DNA from: Hermodice carunculata
Lineage: Eukaryota; Annelida; Polychaeta; Eunicida; Amphinomidae
Assembly (NCBI GenBank): GCA_964020975.1
Contig: CAXHWN010002145.1
Coordinates: 659,701 to 723,700, forward strand
Length of the DNA: 64,000 nt
Direction of reading: 5' to 3'
Below the pieces are notes generated by a model. It was not told where the DNA came from, searched no databases, and was given only the letters and a program-made list of their open reading frames with translations. The position numbers and the translations under genes were made by a program. This document shows positions 22,520 through 33,599 of the stretch, piece by piece (position 1 is the stretch's first letter; each line of letters begins with the position of its first letter).

Positions 22520-24009
22520 ATGGAGATCCGTTTCTGCAAAGTAACATTGTGTTTATCGGTGCTCTTGGCCACAAGTCTGGCCAATACAGAGTATGTGACA
22601 ATTACCACAAACTCGGGAAGTCTCCGTGGTATTATAGAAACTACAAATCGAGGTTCAGTCATTTCTCGTTTCCAAGGTATCCCATATGCAGAGCCACCCG
22701 TGGGACCCTTGCGATTTCTGCCTCCCAGGGAACACCCAAAGTGGTTATATGTGAAAGACGCTATCAAGGTTGGATCTGCCTGCTATCAGGATTTAGGGTT
22801 CTTAACCGCTGGCTACTTGCCGCAGTTGTGTGAAATACAAAACAACGAAACTAGTGAAGACTGTCTGTTTCTCAACGTGTATGTACCAAGAAATCTCAGC
22901 CAAGCTGCTGCGATGAATGAATCGTTGGCCGTACTTGTGTGGATCCACGGTGGATCATTTGAAACAGGTGCCGGGGATCACTATCCCGGACAGTACTTGG
23001 CCGAACGTGGAGGCTTAATCGTAGTTACAATAAATTATCGTCTTGGTATTTTCGGCCTGTTGTCTACTCGCACAGAGGATGCCCCAGGGAACGTTGCATT
23101 GTGGGATCAAAATATGGCATTACGTTGGATCAAGGACAATATAAATCATTTTGGTGGTAATGAGTCCAAGGTTACTATATTTGGTGAGTCGGCAGGGGGC
23201 AGTGCTGTCGGTTACCATGTCATATCACCAATGAGCAAGGGACTCTTTATACGGGCTATTTCACAAAGCGGGGGTCCCGCAGACAGGAGGATCGTGAAAG
23301 ATCCAGTAGCAAAGACATTACACATTGCTGCAAATCTAAATTGTTCCAATAGTAACTTGACCATAGTCGTTCAGTGTCTTCGTCGTGTTTCTGCCAAAAC
23401 TTTATACGATGTTTCTTATCCAATAACAAGGGCACCAGAATATATGAATCGCCCTGAAGTAGATGGCAAGTTTTTACCTTACCATCCAATCAAAATGCTT
23501 CAAAATGGTGTAATAAACACAGTGGATTACATAATTGGAAGCAACAATTACGAAGGATACTTATTTGAAGGATCAATTCTATCCAACCCTGATGCCCAAG
23601 GGCGAACTGATGGCCTTACTGCAGAGGCAGATGTTAAATCTATCATAAAACCATCATTTCCGGATATCCTAGATGAGTTGACAGAAGGAGTGAAACAGTT
23701 ATACGGCCCATTCATCACCAATCATTCAAAGGAAAACAGCGAAGCACTCATAGATTTGTTCGGTGATTTTACATATGTAGCTCCTGGAGAGTTAGCAGCC
23801 CGACTGACCTCCAGAGCCGGTCTAAGAACATATTCTTACATGTTCTCTCACGCCTCCAGTTTTCTGACACACACAAAAGGAGCTACTCACGCTGAAGAAT
23901 TGTCCTATGTTTTTGGATCTGTTGCGTATTTCTTAACTAATACAACCCATGAGGAACGAGCTCTTTCTCTTTATTTAATGGACGTGTGGACAAACTTTTC
24001 CAAGACTGG
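22520..24009 (+). CDS. Secreted carboxylesterase/cholinesterase family protein, main exon
   Basis: This is a type-B carboxylesterase of the alpha/beta hydrolase fold, which hydrolyses esters in the secretory pathway or outside the cell. The ATG at 22520 (ACAATGG context) starts a signal peptide, MEIRFCKVTLCLSVLLATSLA. Landmarks counted from it are FQGIPYAEPPVGPLRF near 51, SEDCLFLNVY near 113, oxyanion HGG at about 143-145, nucleophile Ser at about 224 in GESAG, acid Glu at about 345 in NNYEG, and His at about 457 in GATHAEELSYVFG. The whole triad is present. Cys 88/115 and 275/286 fit the usual disulfides, and several NxS/T sites are present. The exon ends at the donor GG|GTAAGT (24010) in phase 2. 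It lacks the choline-site pattern needed to call it acetylcholinesterase, so the substrate is unknown. Confidence 0.93.
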
Positions 24010-24233
24010 GTAAGTGCAAAGATGAAGCAACACATTTATCTTGTATTGAACCCAAAAATACCAAAGGAAATCGATAATTGTGGAAAACTTATTGATCTGT
24101 CAACAAGTAAAATCTAAAATGCTTGTCTAGCAACAAAAGCACTACCATTGTGTTACATTCTTGGTTCAATAACTGTTTAGTGATTAATACTTTCGGGCAA
24201 AGTTAAATTCTGCAATTTTAATTCTTACAATAG

Positions 24234-24441
24234 GGACACAGGGGTGACGCAATGGCAGCAATATACAGAAGATATGAGAGGCTATATTGACTTCAGAACG
24301 CCCGTCTCCAACACCACCCTTTCGTATGATCGCTGGCCAAAGCGTATGAACTTCTGGAACGATCTTGTTCCGATGATGGGTAGAGAGAATCAGTCTGTGG
24401 ACAGCACAACATCAGGTAGACTTGAACAATACTGGTTATAA
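24234..24441 (+). CDS. Carboxylesterase second exon (C-terminal part)
   Basis: The acceptor TTCTTACAATAG ends at 24233. Joining in phase 2 continues TGDTGVTQWQQYTEDMRGYI and then DRWPKRMNFWNDLVPMMGRE, which is the normal C-terminal helix region of the family (PKRMNFWNDLVP is diagnostic). Reading through gives a stop at 24439-24441 and a total of about 565 residues, a normal family length. Alternatively a donor TCAG|GTAGAC at 24416 leads to a further exon, for example after TTCATTATAG at 25320, which would add a short different tail. The sequence does not decide between them. The intron is 224 bp. Confidence 0.85.
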
Positions 24442-25004
24442 AAATCACCCAAAAGAGCACGAACCCTCCCCCCTCCCCCCCCCCTTTTCTCAGAGTGACA
24501 GTTTTAAGGTACAGCTTTATTAGACTCATTGGAGAGTAAGCAACAGCACCTTTCACGATCAATAAAACAGTGAAATTCCAAGTCTAAAACCGTATGATGT
24601 ATCTCGGAAAGACGAAAGGAAAAGATATTTGTCAGAAAACACAACACAGTAGCATCAGCTGTATGTGGCCAATGCCATGAGAGATCACGTGCACTTCCCG
24701 GCCAAAGCAATTTAGCAGTGACAGGTCACCTGTTACACGTGGTCACTTTCTTTGTAGTAAGTGTGGACACATACAGCAGCGACCACTGTAATCATTAAGT
24801 TTCTTCCAATCTTGTCGTACATGTTGTAAGAGATTGATAATTACATTTCTTATACATATTTCGTGCACTTTGCACGAAACAAAAACAAACAAAAGCAAAA
24901 CAAAACAAAACATCAACCCTGCGAAGTGAATTTCTACGCCCATAACTCCTACATCCATATCTGTTGTTACAAAATACATTTTGCGCGGACAATACTTGTA
25001 TACA

Positions 25005-25056
<52 letters not shown>

Positions 25057-25599
25057 CATTGATCACTTATGACCCTACATCCTACTAAAAATCTAAATAT
25101 TATTATTGTCTTTTCTTGCTTTTGCCGTCTCTCTATTAGTAGTTGAATGTGGTCCTGGAGTGTGACGGGGGTCTAAAATATATTGCAGGGATTCCTAGTG
25201 GCAACAACAGAATCATGAAAAAAAATATTTGTAAAAAAAATGGCATGATCATGAGAGATTTGACACAGGACCTGGGCGTGTTGGGGCAGCTATGGTTTAA
25301 TATGGCCCTTTCATTATAGGTCAGAGGTGCTTCCACTCAACCATCCAGCTATTGTGGCGGTGGCAGAACTGACAGAAGAGATTAATATTGGTGTCTCTTT
25401 ATTGGCATATCACTTAAAACTAAGGTGGCTAAAATGTACATGGGCGAGACTATTGGCACAGTGAAAACTATTTGAGGATGATCATGTATGCTATAATAAT
25501 GAATCACTAAAGCAACATGTATTCATAGGGGTCAAAGAAAAATACCATCAAACAAACAACAAACACATTATTTCCCAGAGTTTTACAGCAAGGCCACGA
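24442..25599. other. 3' flank of the carboxylesterase with an (AT)n run
   Basis: No further gene is supported. An (AT)n run lies at about 25009-25052 and a C-rich run near 24470-24485. AATAAA at about 24561-24566 could be a poly(A) signal for the short esterase form. Confidence 0.4.
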
Positions 25600-26195
25600 T
25601 CAGTCTGAAGTTGAGTCTTGGTGCGGTTCTTCTTTGTCCTGTTTTGCAACTTGGCTTACATCTGGAGGGCTCTTGCTATGGCAGGAAATATAGCTGGCAA
25701 TCTCTTGCTGCTTTTCTTGCTCTTGCTCCGCCCTCTTTATAGGTGAGAAAGATACCATGGTTGACGGAAGGCTCCAAACCCTGTCAGGCTCATTTTCATA
25801 TTGGTGGGCATGGGCGAAAATGTTGTGCAATGTCGGAATAACGTATATTTGTACATTGGCCCTCTGTGTCTAATGTGAAAATATGTAGTTTTCAATGGAA
25901 TTCTGAATGACAGGGATGAACTGTTTTGCAGCAAAATCATTATGGGATGCTGATGCTCTTCGTAATATTTGCTTTGAGCTGTCCCCTACTACTGTAAAGT
26001 CTACAACGTCACAATACACCAGCAAACATTGACTTGTGTCTCCCTCTGTTGGTTGATGTGAATGTCACTCAGAGCCACGCCCCAATATCCAGACAAATTT
26101 AATTCTTGTGGTAATTGTACGTGAAAATTACTCCTGCGATTTTCAGGGTATAACTGCTTACTGCCTTCGCTATTCAGCGGTACATAAACGTCCAT
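25600..26195 (-). mobile_element. Polinton fossil, minus strand: minor-capsid/penton-type gene piece
   Basis: From the ATG at 26195 the minus strand reads MDVYVPLNSEG and HVQLPQELNLSGYWGVALSDI, then CDVV. These match the family of animal Polinton structural proteins with the pattern 'xLP..LxLxGxWEVGLxEI ... VYCDI', thought to be the minor capsid or penton protein. It is a broken fossil with several breaks, and its age is unknown. It is part of the minus-strand Polinton that also includes the ATPase piece (27.25-28.08 kb) and the capsid piece (30.68-31.16 kb). Confidence 0.7.
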
Positions 26196-26762
26196 TGTTG
26201 TTCACTATTTTATACATCAAAATTAATTTAGCTGCAATCCGACAGTCAGACAAAGTTGACCACCCAAGTTCTTCACAAAGTTTTGCGTTACTTGCTCCAT
26301 GCATTGCACCAGTTACAATGCGAGCAGCTTGCAATTGAATATTCTCAAATCTTTCAGCGTCTGATTCTGTACAACCACTCCACACTGGACTACCATACTC
26401 AAGAATCAGTCGAATAAAGGATGTGAAAATAGTATTAAGGGTATGTCTATCGAGGATAAATTTCAGCCCCTTCATGATGTTGATCAGTTTACCAGTTTTA
26501 ATTAAGATTTCACTAATGTGATCAGACCAACGTTAATCCGAGTGTATAGCAAGACCAAGGTGTTTGTGATGAGCGACATTTTCCAAAACATGACCTTGAA
26601 AAATAATAGGATGATTAGGTGGATTGACTTTCCCGGAAATAAGCATTGAATCAGTTTTTTTTTGGCATAAAAAGTCACAAGCCAATCCTTAGACCATTTA
26701 CAGTATGGAAAAGCCCTGCTAATAAATTTTTTCAGTTTAGATTTTTTCATATCTATGCTCAA
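26196..26762 (-). mobile_element. LINE reverse-transcriptase C-terminal fragment (CR1/Jockey-like)
   Basis: The minus strand encodes KWSKDWLVTFYAKK, a HHKHLGL-type block, then LEYGSPVWSGCTESDAERFE, ENIQLQAARIVTGA and ELGWSTLSDCR, the classic region after the RT palm in CR1/Jockey/L2 elements. A frameshift lies in an A run near 26660, and a stop follows HHKHLGLAIHSD. The copy lacks both its 5' part and its 3' UTR. It abuts Polinton sequence at 26195, so one element was inserted into, or recombined with, the other. Confidence 0.8.
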
Positions 26763-26929
26763 TCTTTTTTGCTCTCCTTTCTTTTATTTGTTTGGTGTGT
26801 TTTCAATTTACCAACAGATGTTTGCTTACGAGTTGGGCAATAGACAAATATTTCAATTGTCACCCTGGGGTCAGGTTTCCAAATAGTTTCACAATGTTTA
26901 GATGTAAGCCACCAGTTCATTACATTTGA
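26763..26929. other. Short spacer between LINE pieces, nothing recognised
   Basis: No coding or repeat signal is clear. Confidence 0.3.
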
Positions 26930-27123
26930 GGGTAAACAGGTATCAAGAGAACCACAAATGCTCACATGCAAGAAGCTCAAATGCAAGTCACCTTCGCATA
27001 CATACCCAGACTCCCCGGCCTTCAAGTTGTACAGTTGCCCCGACAACATGTATTTTTCTCATTGGCATTTGGCCCCTTTATTGGCGTATTGATGCAATAA
27101 ACGTTTTACTACTACTACTACTT

Positions 27124-27181
<58 letters not shown>

Positions 27182-27204
27182 TACTACTACTACTACTACT
27201 ACTA
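26930..27204 (+). mobile_element. LINE 3' UTR remnant with (ACT)n tail
   Basis: TTTGGCCCCTTTATTGGCGT followed by ATTGATGCAATAAA is the 3'-tail style of CR1/L2-type LINEs, followed by (TAC)n at about 27107-27204. The plus-strand LINE at 47.1 kb ends similarly (CATTTGGGTATAAAATGCAA then TAAA). The Leu-rich and Val-rich frames over the trinucleotide run are artefacts. Confidence 0.6.
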
Positions 27205-27247
27205 TCAAGTAAGGTCTGTTACGATGGGGTCTTACACCAGTCAACTC

Positions 27248-28080
27248 TTACACACATAAATGAGCCGATGCTTTATTTTTCTGAATAAGCAATTTATCAA
27301 TATCATTGTGATAGGCTATGCGTTCAATGAACTCTTTCCATTGCAGAGGATCCTGACTTGTTTTACCATTAGAACTTTGAAACAAGTTCATATACAGTTG
27401 TGTGTTATTGTTCATGACAGGTTGTACTTCTTGTAACACGTCACCATCCTCACTATCACTTGCTGAATCACCATCAGTCATGGACAAAAGGGATTTCAAG
27501 AATTCTGCTGATAATTTTTCAAGTGGAGATTGGTGTGACGTAGTGTTTGTTCTCAGTCATTTGTGGTCGTGTGTTGTAGGCTTCAGATCAATCATCAGGA
27601 ATCCATATGGTTTTGTGGTGGTTTCTTTGTACATGTCCAGTATATAGATGGGTTTGTATGGAAATATGCGCTGGCTCATAGTCGTCATGGTCTTTAAATC
27701 CATAGGCATGTCGCCTAAAATCAAATACTGACAATTTCGGGTCATGGTGACCCTGTGTGGTTAATTACAATTTAGCATCAATACAGTGACACTCGTGACG
27801 ATTGTGGCTTCCTTTGGTGAATAAATCTCCCATTCTTTCGTCTTTCATCTAATATCGCTCCTCAGGTCATCAAATATGATAAAGTTTCTTATGTTTGGAT
27901 CCAGAAAACTAATGTGTTTGTTGAACTTGGCTCAAGTTGTTTCAACCATCTGTGCCTTTCTTGGCCATCCCTACGATGAGTATCACGTATATGTGAATAA
28001 AAGTGTAACAGACTGGCTTTCCCACAAATGGAACAACGTTTTCTTTTATGCCCCATCTTTACTGTTTATGTGTATCTAAT
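27248..28080 (-). mobile_element. Polinton fossil, minus strand: packaging ATPase C-terminal piece and adjoining acidic frame
   Basis: Minus-strand frames show NFIIFDDLRSDI (Walker B-like), then NCQYLILGDMPMDL, RIFPYKPIYILDMYKETTTK and PYGFLMIDLKPTTHDH. This order matches the C-terminal half of the FtsK/HerA-type packaging ATPase of Polintons. It is followed by an acidic frame (27248-27499) with a DGDSASDSEDGD stretch and LYMNLF, whose product I do not know. It is a fossil with several breaks. It lies between the capsid piece at 31 kb and the minor-capsid-type piece at 26 kb, on the same strand. Confidence 0.7.
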
Positions 28081-28099
28081 GTATGTCTACTTGTAGTTT

Positions 28100-28345
28100 T
28101 TCAACTTTCCACAACTGTCATCACTCACAACAGCATACAGAACAGCACAAAAGCAGAGGACAGCACACACAACTACACAGAGAACAACACAACAGCACAC
28201 AAAACACACAAAACAACAGAGAACGGCACAACTGCACAGAGAACAACACACAAAAGAGCACAGAGAACAGCACACCAATACAGAGAATACCAGATGGAAT
28301 GGCACAACAGCATATAAAACAACATATAAAACAGCACACGATAGT
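28100..28345 (-). repeat. Minisatellite, same unit as 3984-4545, opposite strand
   Basis: The plus strand reads AACAGCACACAAAACACACA and variants, the complement of the GCTGTTTTGTGT unit. It is more diverged than the first array. Cys/Val/Leu-rich minus-strand frames are artefacts. In both places the unit has the same orientation relative to the neighbouring Polinton genes. Confidence 0.85.
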
Positions 28346-28429
28346 ATACAATTGTCAGTAAAAAGATACACATATAAATATGAAGTTTTTCGACAGTAAA
28401 ACTATTATTAAGAAACATTACTCACCATA

Positions 28430-30620
28430 GGTCACTTAAGCTGGTCTCCACGCACTTTAGGTGCTTTGCCAGAGCTCCCATAAATTTCCCATGGGTCCAG
28501 TGCCAATCCATGCTGCTGCAGAAAAGACTGTCTAGGCCCTGTGGCGTGGCACAGCACCCATGGCGGTAGTAATGTGTACCAGCGAGCATGCGCATACCAG
28601 TTTCCAACACAGAGGAATCTAAAAGTGGGGATGGTTGGGTGAGAATTCTAGTGACCTATGGGGAGAAATGTTTCTTAATTATGGTTTTACTTTTGAAAAA
28701 CTCATATTATTAACCCCATGTTTCCCAGATAGTAGCACCATCAGCTCCTCCTGCACCTCCAGCAGCATTGCTTTGGAGTGCGCAGTTGGCAATCCTGCTA
28801 GTCCCTATGTTTGAGCCAGGTACCCTGCCTTGCTTTCTGTGAGGATCAGCGGTTGTGTGAGGAAGTCCAGCCTTTTCTGCATTGACCACCACTACTGTCA
28901 CCGAGTTGGAGCACACTCAGTTGGCTGAGCAGCTCACTGCTTCTGCTTTGAGCCAGCTTTCTCTTGGGCCAAGGTCCCCTTAGGCCAGCTCCACCATTGT
29001 CCCTTGCAGCTCGCCTTGCAGGGCAGATGGATGAAAGACCAGGACTACCTCACCCAGGTGTAGATCCTCATAGAGGATCGGCCACACCTTCGTCAGGAGA
29101 GGTCATCCAGTAGGGATGGAGTGGTCACTCCACCTCAAGGTCATTCAGGCCATGTGGGCTTGTTGGGGGACTCCACACATGGATCTGTTTGCAACTTGTG
29201 AGAATGCAAGACTGCTGATTTATGTTTCACCTGTCCCAGACCCCCAAGCCCTAGCAGTGGATGCTCTAGCCAGGGACTGGAGCAACCTGTGGGGGTACCC
29301 CTTTCCACCTTGGTAGATCCTTCCAAGGGTACTGAGCAGGGTTTGGTCCCACGATTGCAATCTGATCCTGGTCACCCCTGGCAACCCTAGAGTGATTGTT
29401 CAGTAGACCTGTTGGAACTGACGGTCCAACCTCTGCTACAATTACAGGCATGTCCAAAACTTCTGGTGCAGCCAGGGACAAGCGTGTTCCATTGGAACTC
29501 TGAAGTGCTCAACCTCTACCCTGGGTGGTTATCTCATAGCACATCCCCCTTCTACCACTGAGTAACCCACGAAAGGAGCAAGTTTGCAGAAACATGATTT
29601 CATCATGGATTAAGCAGACAATCCTTAAGGCTTATGAGACTTCGTTGGATAGGCCAGAGGCCTTACAGCTTGTCACTGCAAGAGCTTACGAGGTGTAAGG
29701 CTTAAATGCCTCGTCACGTGCCCGATGAAATCTTGCAGTTGTCAACATTCTGTGAGCCTGCTGATGGCGACCATCCATGACCTTCGCCAAGCACTACTTG
29801 TGTGACATGATAGTGCTTGAGAATGGCATGTAAGCCTTTGCAGGCATAACTGGCCTCTTTGCTTCGGTTCCGATGTCCGTTCAGATCCCATCAGAGCTGC
29901 CACTGTGTTCTAGATTATGGCAGACTCCTGGTTCAATCCGATGCAGGCCTACAGGTCAGCACATTTCTTAGTGGGCCTTTTAGGTTCAGTCCTAGTCAAA
30001 AAGAACTGGCGCACTCTCACAGGACAAGACATTGTTGTCAAAAGGGACTTGACCCAAAACCCGGTCAACACCATTGACAGGTCATGAGCCACTTGTGTCT
30101 TGGACACAAATCCAACCCACCGCCTTAGAAAAACATTCTTTCCATCAGCAGACCACCCAATAAAGGACATATTTAAGGCATATATGTTCCTGGGCCTAGC
30201 ACCTGTGGCCAGAGCTTACAGGAAAACCATCTTGAAGGTTAAAATCTTGAGATCGAAGAAACCCATATATTTATGCTGCAATGGACGGGGGGGGGGGGGG
30301 CTTGGCCAGTACCCCAAGCACCACAGAGAGGTCCCAGCAAGGCACAACATTGCAATCCACAGGTTGATCAGTAACAAAATTATTGACAGGTCCACAGGGT
30401 AAGAGATTGGTCCCTAAACTCTGCCCCCTTGGTCCTACGGGTAGCCACAATGGCTGACTTGTACCCCTCCATGGTGCAAACCTTCAACTGTCCGTCCTAA
30501 AACAGACTGAAAACAAATTCTGTGAACTACTGGACTGTCGCCACCCAGGGCGACAGTCCCTTAGCAGAGCACCAGGCAGGAAATTTTGCCAATGTGAATC
30601 CTGTAACCTGCAATTTCTCG
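28430..30620 (+). mobile_element. DIRS-like (tyrosine-recombinase) retroelement fossil
   Basis: The frame at 29116-29313 reads MEWSLHLKV, PHMDLFATCENA, VSPVPDPQALAVDALARDW and GYPFPPW, the RNase H end of DIRS-type polyproteins. Tyrosine-recombinase-like sequence follows at about 29580-29840 (SSWIKQTI, DRPEALQLVTARAYEV blocks). A Gag-like Ala/Pro-rich stretch precedes it near 28730-28830. Most of the RT is missing, so there has been a large internal loss, and there are many breaks. It is old. It sits inside the minus-strand Polinton fossil, so it was probably inserted there. Near 30532-30559 an 11-bp perfect inverted repeat (GGACTGTCGCC/GGCGACAGTCC) is visible. Confidence 0.7.
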
Positions 30621-30679
30621 GGCTTTACGTCTGGATACTGTCGCCAAGGGCATTGTGTCAGCTGGAAAGGGAGTGGCTG

Positions 30680-31160
30680 AGTGGGTTGCCGGTGCGAAAC
30701 TTCATATGTCTTCTATAAAGATTTGCATAATTCAATACTGTGTCCAGATGGCTTTGTAGGGATTCAATTGCCCATCACTCTCTTGTCTAATTTGCCAATA
30801 CACTTGAGTTTCTGACCATATAGTAGCATAAGTAGTAGACTGTGCAAAATAAGTTGACTAAACTTGCTTTATCATTACCAAGAGGAGAAGCATCATTCTT
30901 GGTAATGCGACATTTTACATATAGGTGTATCTTTTGCAAATCGATCAGGTCGATACCTCTATTGTCTTTATAGAATTCTATTGGATTGCCTTCCTACAAG
31001 GTGCCAAACGTAATTTTTCCATCCATTGGATTAACTGTATCACTTAACTTGTCAAATTTAACGAAGGCCATGCTTCCTTATATGCTACACAGTTGCTGCA
31101 AATGGTGCTTCACCCTTCTTATATACTTTGGTTTTATTCATTTGTTTACTTTATACTGCA
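30680..31160 (-). mobile_element. Polinton fossil, minus strand: major capsid N-terminal region piece
   Basis: The minus strand shows MAFVKFDKLSDTVNPMDGKI, DNRGIDLIDLQKIHLYVKCR and ITKNDASPLGNDKASLVNLF, then a diverged NPYKA block. This matches the N-terminal region of Polinton capsid proteins and stops where the piece at 1-1016 takes up the family pattern. It is a fossil with several breaks. It is upstream of, and on the same strand as, the ATPase and minor-capsid-type pieces, with a DIRS-like fossil between. Confidence 0.65.
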
Positions 31161-31337
31161 ACTTTTTTCTTCCATACAACACTGACACATACTCAATGCA
31201 ATTAATGTCAAATACGAAATTACTCAAAGTTTTAGTTAAAGTGTAGAGTATGAAAAAGAACAATGTAATCCCCTTTTGATATTTCTTAGAGCTCTTAGTG
31301 CTTGGTCAATAAAAAGACATCAATGTCATTCCCTTCT

Positions 31338-33046
31338 GGGTCATTCCGTGTCAACTCAGGCAATGGCCCCACCTCACTCATCTCAGATTTTCTTCAAACT
31401 ACACACAAGTGTAAACTAATTATTATAAAGATGATTTGCAAAATATTTGGCATCTGTGACGATTGGCTCATGATTAAGGGCTCCTAGGGAGGGGAAGGGG
31501 TCATCAAAAAGAAAAACGCCTATAATTTTGTGCCATTTTAAAACCTCCATTGTAGTAAAAGTATTAAAGCCACATCCATTAATTTTTCTGGAATTATTTC
31601 ACCATATAGAGAGAGTTAAAAATGTAGCATAAGGTATGGTAGTAGACAGCTTTTAGTGTATATGGTGGTCTAAATCAATCGCCATTGAGAATTTTCAGTT
31701 TTAGTCACTATCTCACCCATTTATGCATTTGCTACAATGCTGAAAAGTTGTATCTGTAATCTTGGACTGGGATACTTGTATTCAAAACAAACAAATGACT
31801 TAATGAATATGCAGATGTGAAAATGTTTGGTTCCAATGTTGTGTTTTTTGTTAACGGGGCCCCATTTACCAGAGTCTAACTCAGTCCTGACAAATTGCAC
31901 CACTGTCAAACTTTGATATATGGCAGAACAGACATAGATACACGGCATGTCTAAATATTGAGTTGGTATCTTTTTTTCCTTCTAATAAAATTACAGCAGT
32001 GAATTTTAGTAAAAATAAGCCATTCGTTGCAGTCATTTTACCAACACATACTCCCCCTCCCCCCCCCCGCATTTCGCCTGTTTACCTGGAAAATTCTTAC
32101 CAAAAACATAATTAAATAATAGATAAATGAAAATAACAGTGCAGTACAGATTTCAATTTGATTTTAACCCTGTTAGAATAAGAAGTGCTTATCAGAAATT
32201 GTCTATGGACGAGTCTAGTTGAGTAGAATATGTTTTTATATTATAAATTGTCTTAGCTGAAACCTGTAACAGATGTCAGCTTGTTGTAATTTGGCGCTTT
32301 AAGGGTTAAATATCAGTAAAATATCTCTAACGAAATGCATATTTTCCTTCAAAATCATTAATAAAATTTGGTAAGAAGAAAATAAGACACCATCATGATT
32401 TTTTTATATGTTGTGCATATGACCTTGTTCTAGCATATAGCAAAGTGTGATGTTGGTGCTGGTTGTCAGTTATACCCTAGTAAAAGGGTTCCCTGTTAAC
32501 AGAAAATACAACTTTAGGGCCAAATATTTTTATACTTACATATTCAATCATTTATTGCTTTGTCCTACATACAAGTACCCAACAAAAATTTTCAATATAC
32601 AACTAATTAGCATTGTAGCAAGTCAATAAATGGGTCACATTGATAGCTGAAAATCACATTTTTTCATTTGCGATTGTGTTTTTCGCCATTGTTGTACCAA
32701 CATAAGTACTGGAAATCATCTTATATCTTATCTTATTTTATTTTGTACTTTTTTACTCTATGAGTATAGAAGAATTATTTCAGAAAAAAATATAGATGTG
32801 GCTTGAATACATCAGCTGTAATAGAGCTTTAAAAATGGCAAAAAAATACTGATTAGACTTTTTTTTAAAGATGACCCCTCCCCCTCCGCAGGGACAATAA
32901 AATTTGAACCAGTGGCCACAAGGGCCTAATATTTTGTAAAACACCCTTAGAATGGTTGTTCTACAGAAAAGTAAAATTTGAGGAGAATCCAAGATGGTCG
33001 AGCTGGGGCTATATCAGAATTTGCCTGATTTGACATGGAATGACCC
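31338..33046. mobile_element. Foldback-type DNA element, 1.7 kb, long imperfect terminal inverted repeats, TTCT target duplication
   Basis: The left end GGGTCATTCCGTGTCAACTC matches the reverse complement of the right end, GAGT-type variant TTTGACATGGAATGACCC. Further inside, 31545-31960 mirrors about 32400-32850 (for example CACATCCATTAATTTTTCTG against ATAGATGTGGCTTG on the right). TTCT flanks both ends (31334-31337 and 33047-33050), giving a 4-bp target-site duplication. No transposase frame is present. The superfamily is not certain. Confidence 0.8.
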
Positions 33047-33216
33047 TTCTGTCAATACTGCGTCCTCACAACAGCAAGATGGTTGCGTGGAGCTAATCCT
33101 TCCTTTGTGGAGAGAAATCATCTCCTGACCTGTTATGAATGTCCTGGACCACATTAATCCATACCTGGACTAACACATCTTGGTCCCATACCAAATTTAT
33201 CATGATGATGTCATTT

Positions 33217-33455
33217 TTAACTCATTCCACCCTGATGACCCTTTCCCCTGTTAATATCTAAATGTCATCTGCTAATTGTATTTTACTAATTTAGGGATTT
33301 TTTTTAAAAAATTTGGATGAAACTTGCATGGAAGATCATTCCATTTTATTTGCCCATGGTCAACAGCTTTCCTTGGCGCGCACTGGGTGCATTGCGCCCA
33401 GAGCGCGCCAAGGAAAGCTGTTGACTCGGTCTTCTTTCAGGAGGAAATGAGTTAA
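33217..33455 (+). mobile_element. TTAA MITE with GC-rich palindromic core (copy c)
   Basis: The ends are TTAACTCATTCC and GGAAATGAGTTAA. The core palindrome at 33359-33425 starts GTCAACAGCTTTCCTTGGC like copy d, but its inner stem is GCGCACTGGGTGC/GCGCCCAGAGCGCGC. It shares ends with copies j and k and the outer stem with copies d and h. Confidence 0.8.
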
Positions 33456-33599
33456 ACGTTTAGACCCCTGTCACATTGAGCTCGAGGACCACATTTAACT
33501 ACCACGTTTATTTTTAGATACCTTTGGGGCCATCAGTGTCATTACTGTCAGGTTGCACCGTTTATTGTATTTTTGCATGATACTGACTTACATTGAATT

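Noticed and set aside
22375-22767. 130-codon minus-strand frame
   Set aside because: Antisense to the well-supported carboxylesterase exon.
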